Shown: piece by piece, positions 11,783-25,020 of the stretch
Layout of the letters: every line of letters starts with the position of its first letter
How positions within the stretch are numbered: the stretch's first letter is position 1
Source: Xylocopa sonorina
Lineage: Eukaryota > Arthropoda > Insecta > Hymenoptera > Apidae
Assembly: GCF_050948175.1 (NCBI RefSeq)
Contig: NC_135208.1
Location: 310,001 to 374,000, forward strand
Length of the DNA stretch: 64,000 nucleotides
Direction: 5' to 3'
Notes under the pieces: model-generated
What the model saw: only the letters and a program-made list of their open reading frames with translations
What the model was told of the DNA's origin: nothing
The model's database searches: none
Made by a program: the position numbers and the translations under genes

Positions 11783-14400
11783 GATGTCGCATTTCATTTC
11801 TATGTTTCGTGATAAGATACAATATTCATTGTGGAGTGTTATGTATACCTCGTATTCACATCAAAAGAATGTAAATGCGACACTTCCTTGCTTGGAAATA
11901 ACATTTGCAGATGTCTACGCATCGTAGCAATAGAGTTCTAGTGCTTCTTAAATCGCGATATCGCATCTCACATTTATGTTTCGAGATAAGATATAATATT
12001 CATTGCGAAGAGTCATGTATACCTCGTATTAACTTCAAAAGAATGTAAATGCGGCATTTCCATGCTAGGTAATAGCGCTTGCATATGTTTACGTACCATA
12101 GCAGTATAGTTCTAATGCTTCTTAAAACGCGATATCGCATCTCACTGCTATGTTTCATGATAAGATATAATATTCATTATGGAGTGATATGTATACCTCG
12201 TATTCACTTCAAAAGAATGTAAATGCGACACTTCCTTGCTAGGAAATAACATTTGCAGATGTCTACACATGGTAGCAATAGAGTTCCAGTGCTTCTTAAA
12301 TTGCCATATCGCATCTCACATCTATGTTTCGAGATAAGATATAATATTCATTGCGAAGAGTCATGTATACCTCGTATTAACTTCAAAAGTATGTAAATGC
12401 GGCATTTCCATGCTAGGTAATAGCGTTTGCATATGTTTACGTACCGTAGCAGTAGAGTTCTAATGCTTCTTAAAACGCGATATCGCATCTCACTGCTATG
12501 TTTCATGATAAGATATAATATTCATTATGGAGTGTTATGTATACATCGTATTCACTTCAAAAGAATGTAAATGCGACACTCACATGCTAGGAAATATTGT
12601 TTGCAGATGTCTACGTATCACAGCAATAGAGTTCTAATGCTTCTTAAAACGCGATATCGCATCTCACTGCTATGTTTCATGATAAGATATAATATTCATT
12701 ATGGAGTGTTATGTATACATCGTATTCACTTCAAAAGAATGTAAATGCGACACTCACATGCTAGGAAATATTGTTTGCAGATGTCTACGTATCACAGCAA
12801 TAGAGTACTAATGCTTCTTAAAACGAGATGTCGTATTTCATTTCTATGTATCGTAATAAGATATAATGTTCATTGTGTAATGTTATGTATACCTCGTATT
12901 CACTTCAATGGAATGTAATTGCGACATTTCCTTGCTAGGAAATATTGTTTGCAGATGTCTACGTATATTAGCAATAGAGTACTAATGCTTCTTAAAACGA
13001 GATGTCGTATTTCATCTCTATGTTCGTAATAAGATATAATATTCATTGTGTAATGTTATATATACCTCGTATACACTTCAATGGAATGTAAGTGCGACAT
13101 TTCCTTGCTAGGTAATATTGTTTGCAGATGTCTAGGTATATTAGCAATAGAGATCTAATGCTTCTCAAAACGCGATATAGCACCTCATTCCTATGTTTCA
13201 TGATAAGATATAATATTCATTGCGAAGTGTCATGTATATCTCGTATTCACTTCAAAAGAAAGTAAATGCGACACTTCCATGCTAGGAAGTAGCGTTTGCA
13301 GATGTCTACATATCGTAGCAATAGAGTTCTAGTGCTTCCTAAAACGCGATATCGCATCTCACTTCTATGTTTCATGATAAGATATAATATTCATTGCGAA
13401 GTGTCATGTATACCTCGTATTCACTTCAAAAGAATGTAAATAAGACACTTCCATGCTAGGAAATAGCGTTTGCAGATGTCTACGTATCGTAGCAATAGAG
13501 TTCTAATGCTTCTTTAAATGCGATATCGCATCCCGCTTCTATGTTTCGTGCTAAGGTATAATATTCATTGCGAAGTGTCATGCATACCTCGTACTCACAT
13601 CACAAGAATGTAAATGCGACACTTCCTTGCTAGGAAATAGCGTTTGCAGATGTCTACGTATAGTAGCAATAGAGTTCTAATGCTTCTTAATGGAGATGTC
13701 GCATCTCAGTGCTATGTTTCATTATAAGATATAATATTCATTATGGAGTGTCATGTATACCTCGTATTCACTTCAAAACAATGTAAATGCGACTATTCCT
13801 TGCTAGGAAATAGCATTTGCAAATGTCTACGTATCGTAGCAATAGAGTCCTAATGCTTCTTAAAACGAGATATCGCATCTCATTTATATGTTTCGTGATA
13901 AGATACAATATTCATCGTGAAGTGTCATGTATACCTCGTATTCACTTCAAAAGAATGTAAATGCGACTATCCCTTCCTAGGAAATAGCATTTGCAGATGT
14001 CTACGTATCGTAGCAATAGAGTTCTAATGCTTCTCAAAATGCGATATCGCATCTCATTTCTATGCTTCATGATAAGATATAATATTCATTGCGAAGTGTC
14101 ATGTATACCTCGTATTCACTCCAAACGAATGTAAATGCGACACTTCCTTGCTAGGGCATAGCGTTTACAGATGCCTACGTATCGTAGCAATAGAGTTCTA
14201 ATGCTTCTTAGATCGCGATATCGCATCTCATTTCTATGTTTCGTGATAAGTTATAATATTCATTGTGAAGTGTCATGTATACCTCGTATTCACTTCAAAA
14301 GAATGTAAATGCGACTATTGGTTGCTAGGAAATAGCGTTCGCAGATGTCTACGTATCGTAGCAATAGAGTCCTAATGCTTCTTAAAACGAGATATCGCAT
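11783..14400 (+). repeat. A HOR, copy A3, about 15 monomers before switching to L type
   Basis: The copy follows A2 monomer by monomer until about 14,400. There gatatcgcatttcatttc replaces gatatcgcatctcacttc and the array enters L-type monomers. The same switch occurs at 51,273 in the far copy, so it predates the long-range duplication. The break falls inside the dyad-rich part of the monomer around gcgatatcgc, but homology on both sides prevents placing it to the base. Confidence 0.83.
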
Positions 14401-17400
14401 TTCATTTCTATGTTTCGTGATAAGATATAATATTCATTGCGAATTGTCATGTATATCTCGTATTCACTGCAAAAGAATGTAAATGCGACACTTCCATGCT
14501 AGGAAATAGCGTTTGCAGATGTGTACGTATCGCAGCAATAGAGTTCTAATGCTTCTCAAAACGCGATATAGCACCTCATTCCTATGTTTCGTGATAAGAT
14601 ATAATATTCATTGCGAAGTGTCATGTATACCTCGTATTCACTTCAAAAGAATGCAAATGCGACACTTCCGTGCTAGGAAATAGCGTTTGCAGATATCTCC
14701 GCAACGAGGCAATAGGGTTCTAATGCTTCTTAAGACACGATATCGCATCTCACTTTTATGTAACATGATAAGATATTACGTTCATTGCGAAGTGTCATGT
14801 ATACCTCGTATTCACTTCAAAAGATTGTAAATGCGAATCTTCCTTGCTAGGAAATAGCGTTTGCAGATGTCTACGTATCGTAGCAATGGAGTTCTAATGC
14901 TTCTCAAAACGCGATATCGCATCTCATTTCTATGCTTCATATTAAGGTGTAATATTCATTGCGAAGTGTCATGTATACCTCGTATTCCCTCCAAACGAAT
15001 GTAAATGCGACACTTCCTTGCTAGGAAATGGCGTATTCAGATGTCTACGTATCGTAGCAATAGAGTTCTAATGCTACTTAAATCGCGATATCGCATCTCA
15101 TTTATATGTTTCGTGATAAGATATAATATTCATCGCGAAGTGTCATGTAATCCTCGTATTCACATCAAAAGTATGTAAATGCGACTATTCCTTGCTAGGG
15201 CATAGCGTTTGGAAGATGCCTAAGTGTCGTAGCAATAGATTTCTAATGCTTCTTAGATCGCGATATCGCATCTCATTTCTATGTTTTGTGATATGTTATA
15301 ATATTCATTCCGAAGTGTCTTGTAAACCTCGAATTCACTTCAAAAGAATGTAAATGCGACTATTGGTTGCCAGGAAATAGCGATTGCAGATGTCTACGTA
15401 TCGTAGCAATAGAGTTCTAATGCTTCTCAAAACGCGATATCGCATCTCATTTCTATGTTTCCTGATGAGATATAATATTCATTGCGGAGTGTCATGTACA
15501 CCTCGTATTCACTTCAAAAGAATGTAAATGCGACACTTCCATGCTAGGAAGTGGTGTATTCAGATGTCTACGTATCGTGGCAATAGAGTTCTAATGCTTC
15601 TCAAAAGCGATATCGCATCTCATTTCTAAGTATACTGATAAGATATAATATTCATTGCGGAGTGTCATGTACACCTCGTATTCACTTCAAAAGAATGTAA
15701 ATGTCACATTTCCATGCTAGGAAATAGCCTTTGCAGATATCTCCGCATCGAGGCAATAGGGTTCTAATGCTTCTTAAAACGCGATATCGCATCTCACTTT
15801 TATGATACATGATAAGATATAATGTTCATTGCGAAGTGTACGTATAGCTCGTATTTACTTCAAAACAATGTAAATGTGACGTTTCCATCCTAGGAAATAG
15901 CGTTCACAGATGTCTACGTATCGTAGCAATAGAGTTCTAATACTACTTAAATCGCGATATCGCATCTCATTTATATGTTTCGTGATAAGATATAATATTC
16001 ATCGCGAAGTGTCAGGTATACCTAGTATTCACTTCAAAAGAATGTAAATGCGACACTTCCTTGCTAGGAAATGGCGTATTCAGATGTCTACGCGTCGAGG
16101 CAATAGAGTTCTAATGCTTCTTAAAACGCGATATCGAATCTCAATTCTATGTTTCATTATAAGATATTATATTCATTGCGAAGTGTCATGTATACCTCGA
16201 TTTCACTTCAAAAGAATGTAAATGCGACACTTCCATGCTATTAAATAGCGTTTGCAGATATCTCCGCATCGAGGAAATAGGGTTCTAATTCTTCTTAAGA
16301 CGCGATATCGCATCTCACTATTATGTTACATGATAAGATATAATGTTCATTGCGAAGTGTCATATATACCTCGTATTCACTTCAAAAGAATGTAAATGCT
16401 AATCTTCCTTGCTAGGAAATAGCGTTTGCAGATGACTACGTATCGTAGCAATGGAGTTCTAATACTTCTCAAAACGAGATATCGCATCTCATTTCTATGC
16501 TTCATGATAAGATATAATATTCATTGCGAAGTGTCATGTATACCTGGTATTCATTCCAAACGAATGTAAATGCGACACTTCCCTGCTAGGAAATAGCGTA
16601 TTCAGATGTCTACGTATGGCAGCAATAGAGTTCTAATGCTACTTAAATCTCGATATCGCATCTCATTTCTATGTTTCGTGATAATATATAATATTCATTG
16701 CGATCTGTCATGTACACCTCGTATTCACTTCAAAAGAATGTAAATGTGACATTTCCATGCTAGGAAATAGCCTTTGCAGATATCTCCGCATCGAGGCAAT
16801 AGGGTTCTAATGCTTCTTAAAACGCGTTATCGCATCTCACTTTTATGATACATGATAAGATATAATGTTCATTGCGAGTTGTCATGTATACCTCGTATTT
16901 ACTTCAAAACAATGTAAAAGCGACGTTTCCAACCTATAAATAACGTTCGCAGGTGTCTACGTATCGTAGCAATAGAGTTCTAATGCTACTTAAATCGCGA
17001 TATCGCATCTCATTTATATGTTTCGTGATAAGATATAATATTCATAGCGATGTGTCAGGTATACCTCGTATTCACTTCAAAAGAATGTAAATGCGACACT
17101 TTCATGCTATTAAATAGCGTTTGCAGATATCTCCGCATCGAGGAAATAGGGTTCTAATTCTTCTTAAGACGCGATATCGCATCTCACTATTATGTTACAT
17201 AATAAGATATAATGTTCATTGCGAAGTGTCATATATACCTCGTATTCACTTCAAAAGAATGTAAATGCTAATCTTCCTTGCTAGGAAATAGCGTTTGCAG
17301 ATGTCTACGTATCGTAGCAATAGAGTCCTAATGCTTCTTAAAACGAGATATCGCATCTCATTTCTATGCTTCATGATAAGATACAATATTCATTGCGAAG

Positions 17401-18482
17401 TGTCATGTATACCTCGTATTCACTCCAAACGAATGTAAATGCGACACTTCCTTGCTAGGGCATAGCGTTTACAGATGCCTACGTATCGTAGCAATAGAGT
17501 TCTAATGCTTCTTAGATCGCGATATCGCATCTCATTTCTATGTTTCGTGATAAGTTATAATATTCATTCCGAAGTGTCATGTAAACCTCGAATTCACTTC
17601 AAAAGAATGTAAATGCGACTATTGGTTGCTAGGAAATAGCGCTCGCAGATGTCTACGTATCGTAGCAATAGAATCCCAATGCTTCTTAAAACGAGATATC
17701 GCATTTCATTTCTATGTTTCGTGATAAGATATAATATTCATTGCGAAGTGTCATGTATACCTCGTATTCACTTCAAAAGAATGTAAATGCGACACTTCCA
17801 TGCTAGGAAATAGCATTTGCAGATGCCAACGCATCGTATCTATAGAGTTCTAATGCTTCTTTAAATGCGATATCGCATCCCGCTTCTATGTTTCGTGCTA
17901 AGGTATAATATTCATTGCGAAGTGTCATGCATACCTCGTACTCACATCACAAGAATGTAAATGCGACACTTCCATGCTAGGAAATAGCGTTTGCAGATGT
18001 CTACGTATAGTAGCAATAGAGTTCTAATGCTTCTTAATGGAGATGTCGCATCTCACTGCTATGTTTCATTATAAGATATAATATTCATTATGGAGTGTTG
18101 TGTATACCTCGTATTCACTTCATAAGAATGTAAATGCGACCCTTCCATGCTAGGAAATAGCGTTTGCAGATGTCTACGTATCGTAGCAATAGAGTTCTAA
18201 TGCTTCCTAGAACGCGATATCGCATCTCACTTCTATGTTTCAAGATAAGATATAATATTCATTGCGATGTGTCATGTATACCTCGTATTCGCTTTAAAAG
18301 AATGTAAATGCGACACTTCCTTGCTAGGAAATAGCGATTCCAAATGACCACGTATCGAAAGAATAGAGTTCTAATACTTCTTAAAACGAGATGTCGCATC
18401 TCATTTCTATGTTTCGTGATAAGGTATAATATTCATTGTGGAGTGTTATGTATACCTCGTATTCACTTCAAAAGAATGTAAA
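14401..18482 (+). repeat. L-type block, left copy (L2)
   Basis: The block combines a copy of about 5,250-6,434 with a copy of about 1-1,610 from the left end, then runs into B monomers at about 18,483. It recurs almost unchanged at 51,273-55,350 with an offset of 36,872 bp. Differences between those two copies are few: for example gcgagttgtc at 16,874 against gcgaagtgtc, and atcgcagcaat at 14,529 against atcacagcaat. The window start lacks the three monomers at 17,041-17,560 that this copy has. Confidence 0.85.
17041..17560 (+). repeat. Three-monomer insertion relative to the left-end copy
   Basis: The left-end copy runs straight from ttcgtgataagttataa to ttcattccgaag near 1,041. Here the same two flanks are separated by three more monomers. 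Two of these resemble monomers found 871 bp upstream: gctattaaatagc and aatgctaatcttcc occur near 16,237 and 16,396 and again near 17,108 and 17,267. The insertion therefore looks like a local re-duplication. It is also present in the far copies (53,913 and 59,826). Confidence 0.75.
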
Positions 18483-19043
18483 TAAGACACTTCCATGCTA
18501 GGAAATAGCGTTTGCAGATGTCTTCGTATCGTAGCAATAGAGTTCTAATGCTTCTTAAAACACGATATCGCATCTCACTGCAATGTTTCATGAGAGGATA
18601 TAATATTCATTATGGTGTGTTATGTATACCTCGTACTCACTTCAAGGGAATGTAAATGCGACCCTTCCATCCTAGGAAATAGCGTTTGCAGATGTCTACG
18701 TATCGTAGCAATAGAGTTCTAGTGCTTCTTAGAACGCGATATCGCATCTCACCTCTATGTTTCATGATAAGATATAATATTCATTGCGACGTGTCATGTA
18801 TACCTCGTATTCACTTCAAAAGAACGTAAATAAGACACTTCCATGCTAGGAAATAGCGTTTGCAGACGTCTACGTATCGTAGCAATAGAGTTCTAATGCT
18901 TCTTAAAACGAGATGTCGCATCTCATTTCTATGTTTCATGATCAGATATAATATTCATTGCGAAGTGTCATGTATATCTCGTATTCACTTCAAACGAATG
19001 TAAATGCGACACTTCCATGCTAGGAAATAGCGTTTGCAGATGT

Positions 19044-19056
19044 CTACGTATCGTAG
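19044..19056. other. Short dyad symmetry ctacg-tat-cgtag in the monomer
   Basis: Five base pairs of perfect inverted repeat flank a three-base loop. The element sits at monomer positions 84-96 and recurs in most monomers. Some subfamilies keep the stem with a changed loop (ctacg-cat-cgtag) or keep a shorter stem (ctac-gtata-gtag). Others lose it, for example ctacgtatcacag and ctacgtatattag. Such short dyads are known from many centromeric satellites and can extrude as cruciforms; a role here is inference. Confidence 0.8.
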
Positions 19057-19083
19057 AAATAGAGTTCTAATGCTTCTTAAAAC

Positions 19084-19093
19084 GCGATATCGC
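19084..19093. other. Perfect 10-bp palindrome gcgatatcgc
   Basis: The element lies at monomer positions 124-133 and reads identically on both strands. It is one of the more widely kept parts of the monomer. Subfamilies with cgatatagc or gagatatcgc break one arm, while those with aatgcgatatcgcat extend it to 14 bp. It could be a dimeric protein-binding site or a cruciform-prone site, but nothing in the sequence tells which. Confidence 0.85.
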
Positions 19094-19329
19094 ATCTCAC
19101 TGCTATGTTTCATGAGAAGATATAATATTCATTATGGAGTGTTATGTATACCTCGTACTCACTTCAAGAGAATGTAAATGCGACCCTTCCATCCTAGGAA
19201 ATAGCGTTTGCAGATGTCTACGTATCGTAGCAATAGAGTTCTAGTGCTTCTTAGAACGCGATATCGCATCTCACTTCTATGACTCATGATAAGATATAAT
19301 ATTCATTGCGAAGTGTCATGTATACCTCG

Positions 19330-22300
19330 TATTCACTTCAAATGAATGTAAATGCTATACTTCCATGCTAGGAAATAGCGTTTGCAGATGCCTACGTATC
19401 GTAGCAATAGAGTTCTAATGCTTCTTAAAACGCGATATCGCATCTCACTGCTATGTTTCATGATAAGATATAATATTCATTATGGAGTTATATGTATACT
19501 TCGTACTCACTTCAAAAGAAAGTAAATGCGACCCTTCCATGCTAGGGAATAGCCTTTGCAGATGTCTACGTATCGTAGCAATAGAGTTCTAATGCTTCTT
19601 AAAACGCGATATCGCTTCTCACTGCTATGTCTCATGATAAGATATAATATTAATTGCGAAGTGTCATGTATACCTCGTATTCTCTTCAAAAGAATGTAAA
19701 TGCGACACTTCCATGCTAGGAAATAGCGTTTGCAGATGTCTACGTATCGTAGCAATAGAGTTCTAATGCTTCCCAAAACGCGATATAGCACCTCATTCCT
19801 ATGTTTCATGATAAGATATAACATTCATTGCGAAGTGTCATGTATACCTCGTATTCACTTTAAAAGAATGTAAATGCGACACTTCCATGCTAGGAAATAG
19901 CGTTTGCAGATGCCTACGTATCGCAGCAATAGAGATCCAATGCTTCCTAAAACGCGATATCGCATCACTCTTCTATGTTTCATGATAAGGTATAATATTC
20001 ATGGCGAAGTGTCATGTATACCTCGTTTTCACTTCAAATGAATGTAAATGCGACACTTCCATGCTAGGAAATAGCGTTTGCAGATGTCTTCGTATCGTAG
20101 CAATAGAGTTCTAATGCTTCTTAAAGTGCGATATCGCATCTCACTGCAATGTATCATGAGAAGATATAATATTCATTATGGAGTGTTATGTATACCTCGT
20201 ACTCACTTCAAGAGAATGTAAATGCGACCCTTCCATCCTAGGAAATAGCGTTTGCAGATGTCTACGTATCGTAGCAATAGAGCTCTAATGCCTCTCAAAA
20301 CGCGATATAGCACCTCATTCCTATGTTTCATGATAAGATATAATATTCATTGCGAAGTGTCATGTATACCTCGTATTCACTTCAAAAGAATGTACATGCG
20401 ACACTTCCATGCTAGGAAATAGCGTTTGCAGATGTCTACGTACCGTAGAAATAGAGTTCCAATGCTTCCCAAAACGCGATATAGCACCTCATTCCTATGT
20501 TTCATGATAATATATAATATTCATTGCGAAGTGTCATGTATACCTCGTATTCACTTCAAAAGAATGTAAATGCGACACTTCCATGCTAGGAAATAGCGTT
20601 TGCAGATGTCTACGTATCGCAGCAATAGAGATCCAATGCTTCCTAAAACGCGATATCGCATCACTCTTCTATGTTTCATGATAAGGTATAATATTCATTA
20701 CGTAGTGTCATGTATACCTCATATTCACTTCAAATGAATGTAAATGCGACACTTCCATGCTAGGAAATAGCGTTTGCAGATGTCTACGTATCGTAGCAAT
20801 AGAGTTCTAATGCTTCTTAAAACGCGATATCGCATCTCACTGCTATGTTTCATGATAAGATATAATATTCATTGCGAAGTGTCATGTATACCTCGTATTC
20901 ACTTCAAAAGAATGTAAATGCGACACTTCCATGCTAGGAAGTAGCGTATGCAGATGACTGCGTATCGTAGCAATAGGGTTCTAATGCTTCTTAAAATGCG
21001 ATATCGCATCACACTTCTATGTTTCGTGATAAGATATAATATTCATTGCGAAGTGTCATGTATACCTCGATTTCACTTCACAGGAATGTAAAAGCGACAC
21101 TTCCTTGCTAGGAAATATTGTTTGCAGATGCCTACGTATCGTAGCAATAGAGTTCTAGTGCTTCTTAGAACGCGATATCGCATCTCAATTCTATGTTTCG
21201 TGATAAGATATAATATTCATTGCGAAGTGTCATGTATACCCCGTATTCACTTCAAAAGAACGTAAATAAGACACTTCCATGAAAGGAAACAGCGTTTGCA
21301 GATGTCTACGTATCGTAGCAATAGAGCTCTAATGCTTCTCAAAACGCTATATAGCACCTCATTCCTATGTTTCATGATAAGATATAATATTCATTGCGAA
21401 GTGTCATGTATACCTCTTATTCACATCTAAAGAATGTAAATGCGACACTTCCATGCTAGGAAATAGCGTTTGCAGATGTCTACGTATCGTAGAAATAGAG
21501 TTCTTATGCTTCTTAAAACGCGATATCGCATCTCACTGCTATGTTTCATGAGAAGATATAATATTCATTGCGAAGTGTCATGTATATCTCGTATTCACAT
21601 CAAAATAATGTAAATGCGACACTTCCATGCTAGGAAATAGCGTTTGCAGATGTCTACGTATCGCAGCAATAGAGTTCCAATGCTTCCTAAAACGCGATAT
21701 CGCATCACTCTTCTATGTTTCATGATAAGGTATAATATTCATTACGAAGTGTCATGTATACCTCATATTCACTTCAAATGAATGTAAATGCGACACTTCC
21801 ATGCTAGGAAATAGCGTTTGCAGATGTCTACGTATCGTAGCAATAGAGTTCTAATGCTTCTTAAAACGCGATATCGCATCTCACTGCTATGTTTCATGAT
21901 AAGATATAATATTCATTATGGAGTTATATGTATACCTCGTACTCACTTCAAAAGAAAGTAAATGCGACCCTTCCATGCTAGGGAATAGCCTTTGCAGATG
22001 TCTACGTATCGTAGCAATAGAGTTCTAATGCTTCTTAAAACGCGATATCGCATCTCACTGCTATGTTTCATGATAAGATATAATATTAATTGCGAAGTGT
22101 CATGTATACCTCGTATTCTCTTCAAAAGAATGTAAATGCGACACTTCCATGCTAGGAAATAGCGTTTGCAGATGTCTACGTATCGTAGCAATAGAGTTCT
22201 AATGCTTCCCAAAACGCGATATAGCACCTCATTCCTATGTTTCATGATAAGATATAATATTCATTGCGAAGTGTCATGTATACCTCGTATTCACTTTAAA

Positions 22301-23310
22301 AGAATGTAAATGCGACACTTCCATGCTAGGAAATAGCGTTTGCAGATGTCTACGTATCGCAGCAATAGAGATCCAATGCTTCCTAAAACGCGATATCGCA
22401 TCACTCTTCTATGTTTCATGATAAGGTATAATATTCATAGCGAAGTGTCATGTATACCTCGTTTTCACTTCAAATGAATGTAAATGCGACACTTCCATGC
22501 TAGGAAATAGCGTTTGCAGATGTCTTCGTATCGTAGCAATAGAGTTCTAATGCTTCTTAAAGCGCGATATCGCATCTCACTGCTATGTTTCATGAGAAGA
22601 TATAATATTCATTATGGAGTGTCATGTATACCTCGTACTCACTTCAAGAGAATGTAAATGCGACCCTTCCATCCTAGGAAATAGCGTTTGCAGATGTCTA
22701 CGTATCGTAGCAATAGAGTTCTAGTGCTTCTTAGAACGCGATATCGCACCTCACTTCTATGTTTCATGATAAGATATAATATTCATTGCGAAGTGTCATG
22801 TATACCTCGTATTCACTTCAAACGAATGTAAATGCGACACTTCCATGCTAGGAAATAGCGTTTGCAGATGTCTACGTATCGTAGCAATAGAGCTCTAATG
22901 CCTCTCAAAACGCGATATAGCACCTCATTCCTATGTTTCATGATAAGATATAATATTCATTGCGAAGTGTCATGTATACCTCGTATTCACTTCAAAAGAA
23001 TGTAAATGCGACACTTCCATGCTAGGAAATAGCGTTTGCAGATGTCTACGTATCGTAGAAGTAGAGTTCCAATGCTTCCCAAAACGCGATATAGCACCTC
23101 ATTCCTATGTTTCATGATAATATATAATATTCATTGCGAAGTGTCATGTATACCTCGTATTCACTTCAAAAGAATGTAAATGCGACACTTCCATGCTAGG
23201 AAATAGCGTTTGCAGATGTCTACGTATCGCAGCAATAGAGATCCAATGCTTCCTAAAACGCGATATCGCATCACTCTTCTATGTTTCATGATAAGGTATA
23301 CTATTCATAG
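19330..23310 (+). repeat. 14/15-monomer direct repeat inside B block
   Basis: The stretch from about 19,330 to 20,280 recurs at 21,766 onward with an offset of 2,436 bp, exactly 14 monomers. From 20,281 to about 20,700 the offset becomes 2,610 bp, exactly 15 monomers, because the second copy has one more monomer around 22,717-22,890. The agctctaatgcctctc marker at 20,281 and 22,891 shows this. Both copies contain the rare gggaatagcctttgc monomer. Confidence 0.8.
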
Positions 23311-25020
23311 CGAAGTGTCATGTATACCTCGTTTTCACTTCAAATGAATGTAAATGCGACACTTCCATGCTAGAAAATAGCGTTTGCAGATGTCTACGTA
23401 TCGTAGCAATAGAGTTCTAGTGCTTCTTAGAACGTGATATCGCATCTCACTTCTATGTTTCATGATAAGATATAATATTCATTATGGAGTGATATGTATA
23501 CCTCGTACTCACTTCAAAAGAAAGTAAATGCGACCCTTCCATGATAGGGAATAGCCTTTGCAGATGTCTACGTATCGTAGCAATAGAGTTCCAATGCTTC
23601 TTAAAACGCGATATCGCATCTCACTGCTATGTTTCATGAGAAGATATAATATTCATTGCGAAGTGTCATGTATATCTCGTATTCACATCAAAAGAATGTA
23701 AATGCGACACTTCCATGCTAGGAAATAGCGTTTGCAGATGTCTACGTATCGCAGCAATAGAGTTCCAATGCTTCCTAAAACGCGATATCGCATCACTCTT
23801 CTATGTTTCATGATAAGGTATAATATTCATTACGAAGTGTCATGTATACCTCATATTCACTTCAAATGAATGTAAATGCGACACTTCCATGCTAGGAAAT
23901 AGCGTTTGCAGATGTCTACGTATCGTAGCAATAGAGTTCTAATGCTTCTTAAAACGCGATATCGCATCTCACTGCTATGTTTCATGATAAGATATAATAT
24001 TCATTGCGAAGTGTCATGTATACCTCGTATTCACTTCAAAAGAATGTAAATGCGACACTTCCATGCTAGGAAGTAGCGTATGCAGATGACTGCGTATCGT
24101 AGCAATAGGGTTCTAATGCTTCTTAAAATGCGATATCGCATCACACTTCTATGTTTCGTGATAAGATATAATATTCATTGCGAAGTGTCATGTATACCTC
24201 GATTTCACTTCACAGGAATGTAAATGCGACACTTCCTTGCTAGGAAATATTGTTTGCAGATGTCTACGTATCGTAGCAATAGAGTTCTAGTGCTTCTTAG
24301 AACGCGATATCGCATCTCAATTCTATGTTCCGTGATAAGATATAATATTCATTGCGAAGTGTCATGTATACCCCGTATTCACTTCAAAAGAACGTAAATA
24401 AGACACTTCCATGAAAGGAAACAGCGTTTGCAGATGTCTACGTATCGTAGCAATAGAGCTCTAATGCTTCTCAAAACGCTATATAGCACCTCATTCCTAT
24501 GTTTCATGATAAGATATAATATTCATTGCGAAGTGTCATGTATACCTCGTATTCACATCTAAAGAATGTAAATGCGACACTTCCATGCTAGGAAATAGCG
24601 TTTGCAGATGTCTACGTATCGTAGAAATAGAGTTCTAATGCTTCTTAAAACGCGATATCGCATCTCACTGCTATGTTTCATGAGAAGATATAATATTCAT
24701 TGCGAAGTGTCATGTATATCTCGTATTCACATCAAAATAATGTAAATGCGACACTTCCATGCTAGGAAATAGCGTTTGCAGATGTCTACGTATCGCAGCA
24801 ATAGAGTTCCAATGCTTCCTAAAACGCGATATCGCATCACTCTTCTATGTTTCATGATAAGGTATAATATTCATTACGAAGTGTCATGTATACCTCATAT
24901 TCACTTCAAATGAATGTAAATGCGACACTTCCATGCTAGGAAATAGCGTTTGCAGATGTCTACGTATCGTAGCAATAGAGTTCTAATGCTTCTTAAAACG
25001 CGATATCGCATCTCACTGCT
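20590..25020 (+). repeat. 18-monomer direct repeat (3,132-bp offset) inside B block
   Basis: The stretch about 20,590-21,890 matches about 23,720-25,020 at an offset of exactly 3,132 bp. Shared rare variants are gtagcgtatgcagatgactg, gaaaggaaacagcg and aacgctatatagc. After 25,020 the monomer order changes, so the repeat is not carried on as a regular array. Parts of the first copy also recur in the far-right unit near 55,920-58,960. Confidence 0.78.

Larger units (their letters stand above)
18961..19134 (+). repeat. Reference monomer of the satellite (B type)
   Basis: This monomer is convenient as a ruler because its first base is phase 1 and it lies close to consensus. It differs at a few places: tatatctc instead of tatacctc, caaacg instead of caaaag, gtagaaat instead of gtagcaat, and gagaag instead of gataag. 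It has an EcoRV site (gatatc) inside the 10-bp palindrome and a SnaBI site (tacgta) inside the hairpin. Both sites are present in most but not all monomers of the window. The phase chosen is arbitrary; the sequence gives no natural monomer boundary. Confidence 0.9.

Noticed and set aside
19507..19824. 105-codon open frame on the minus strand
   Set aside because: It lies wholly inside satellite monomers, has a 58-residue internal repeat that is just the 174-bp period translated, and neighbouring monomers interrupt the same frame with stops.
21943..22245. 100-codon minus-strand open frame, repeated identically at 57,074-57,376 and 62,987-63,289
   Set aside because: The copies are explained by duplication of the surrounding satellite; the translation shows the satellite period and no recognisable domain.
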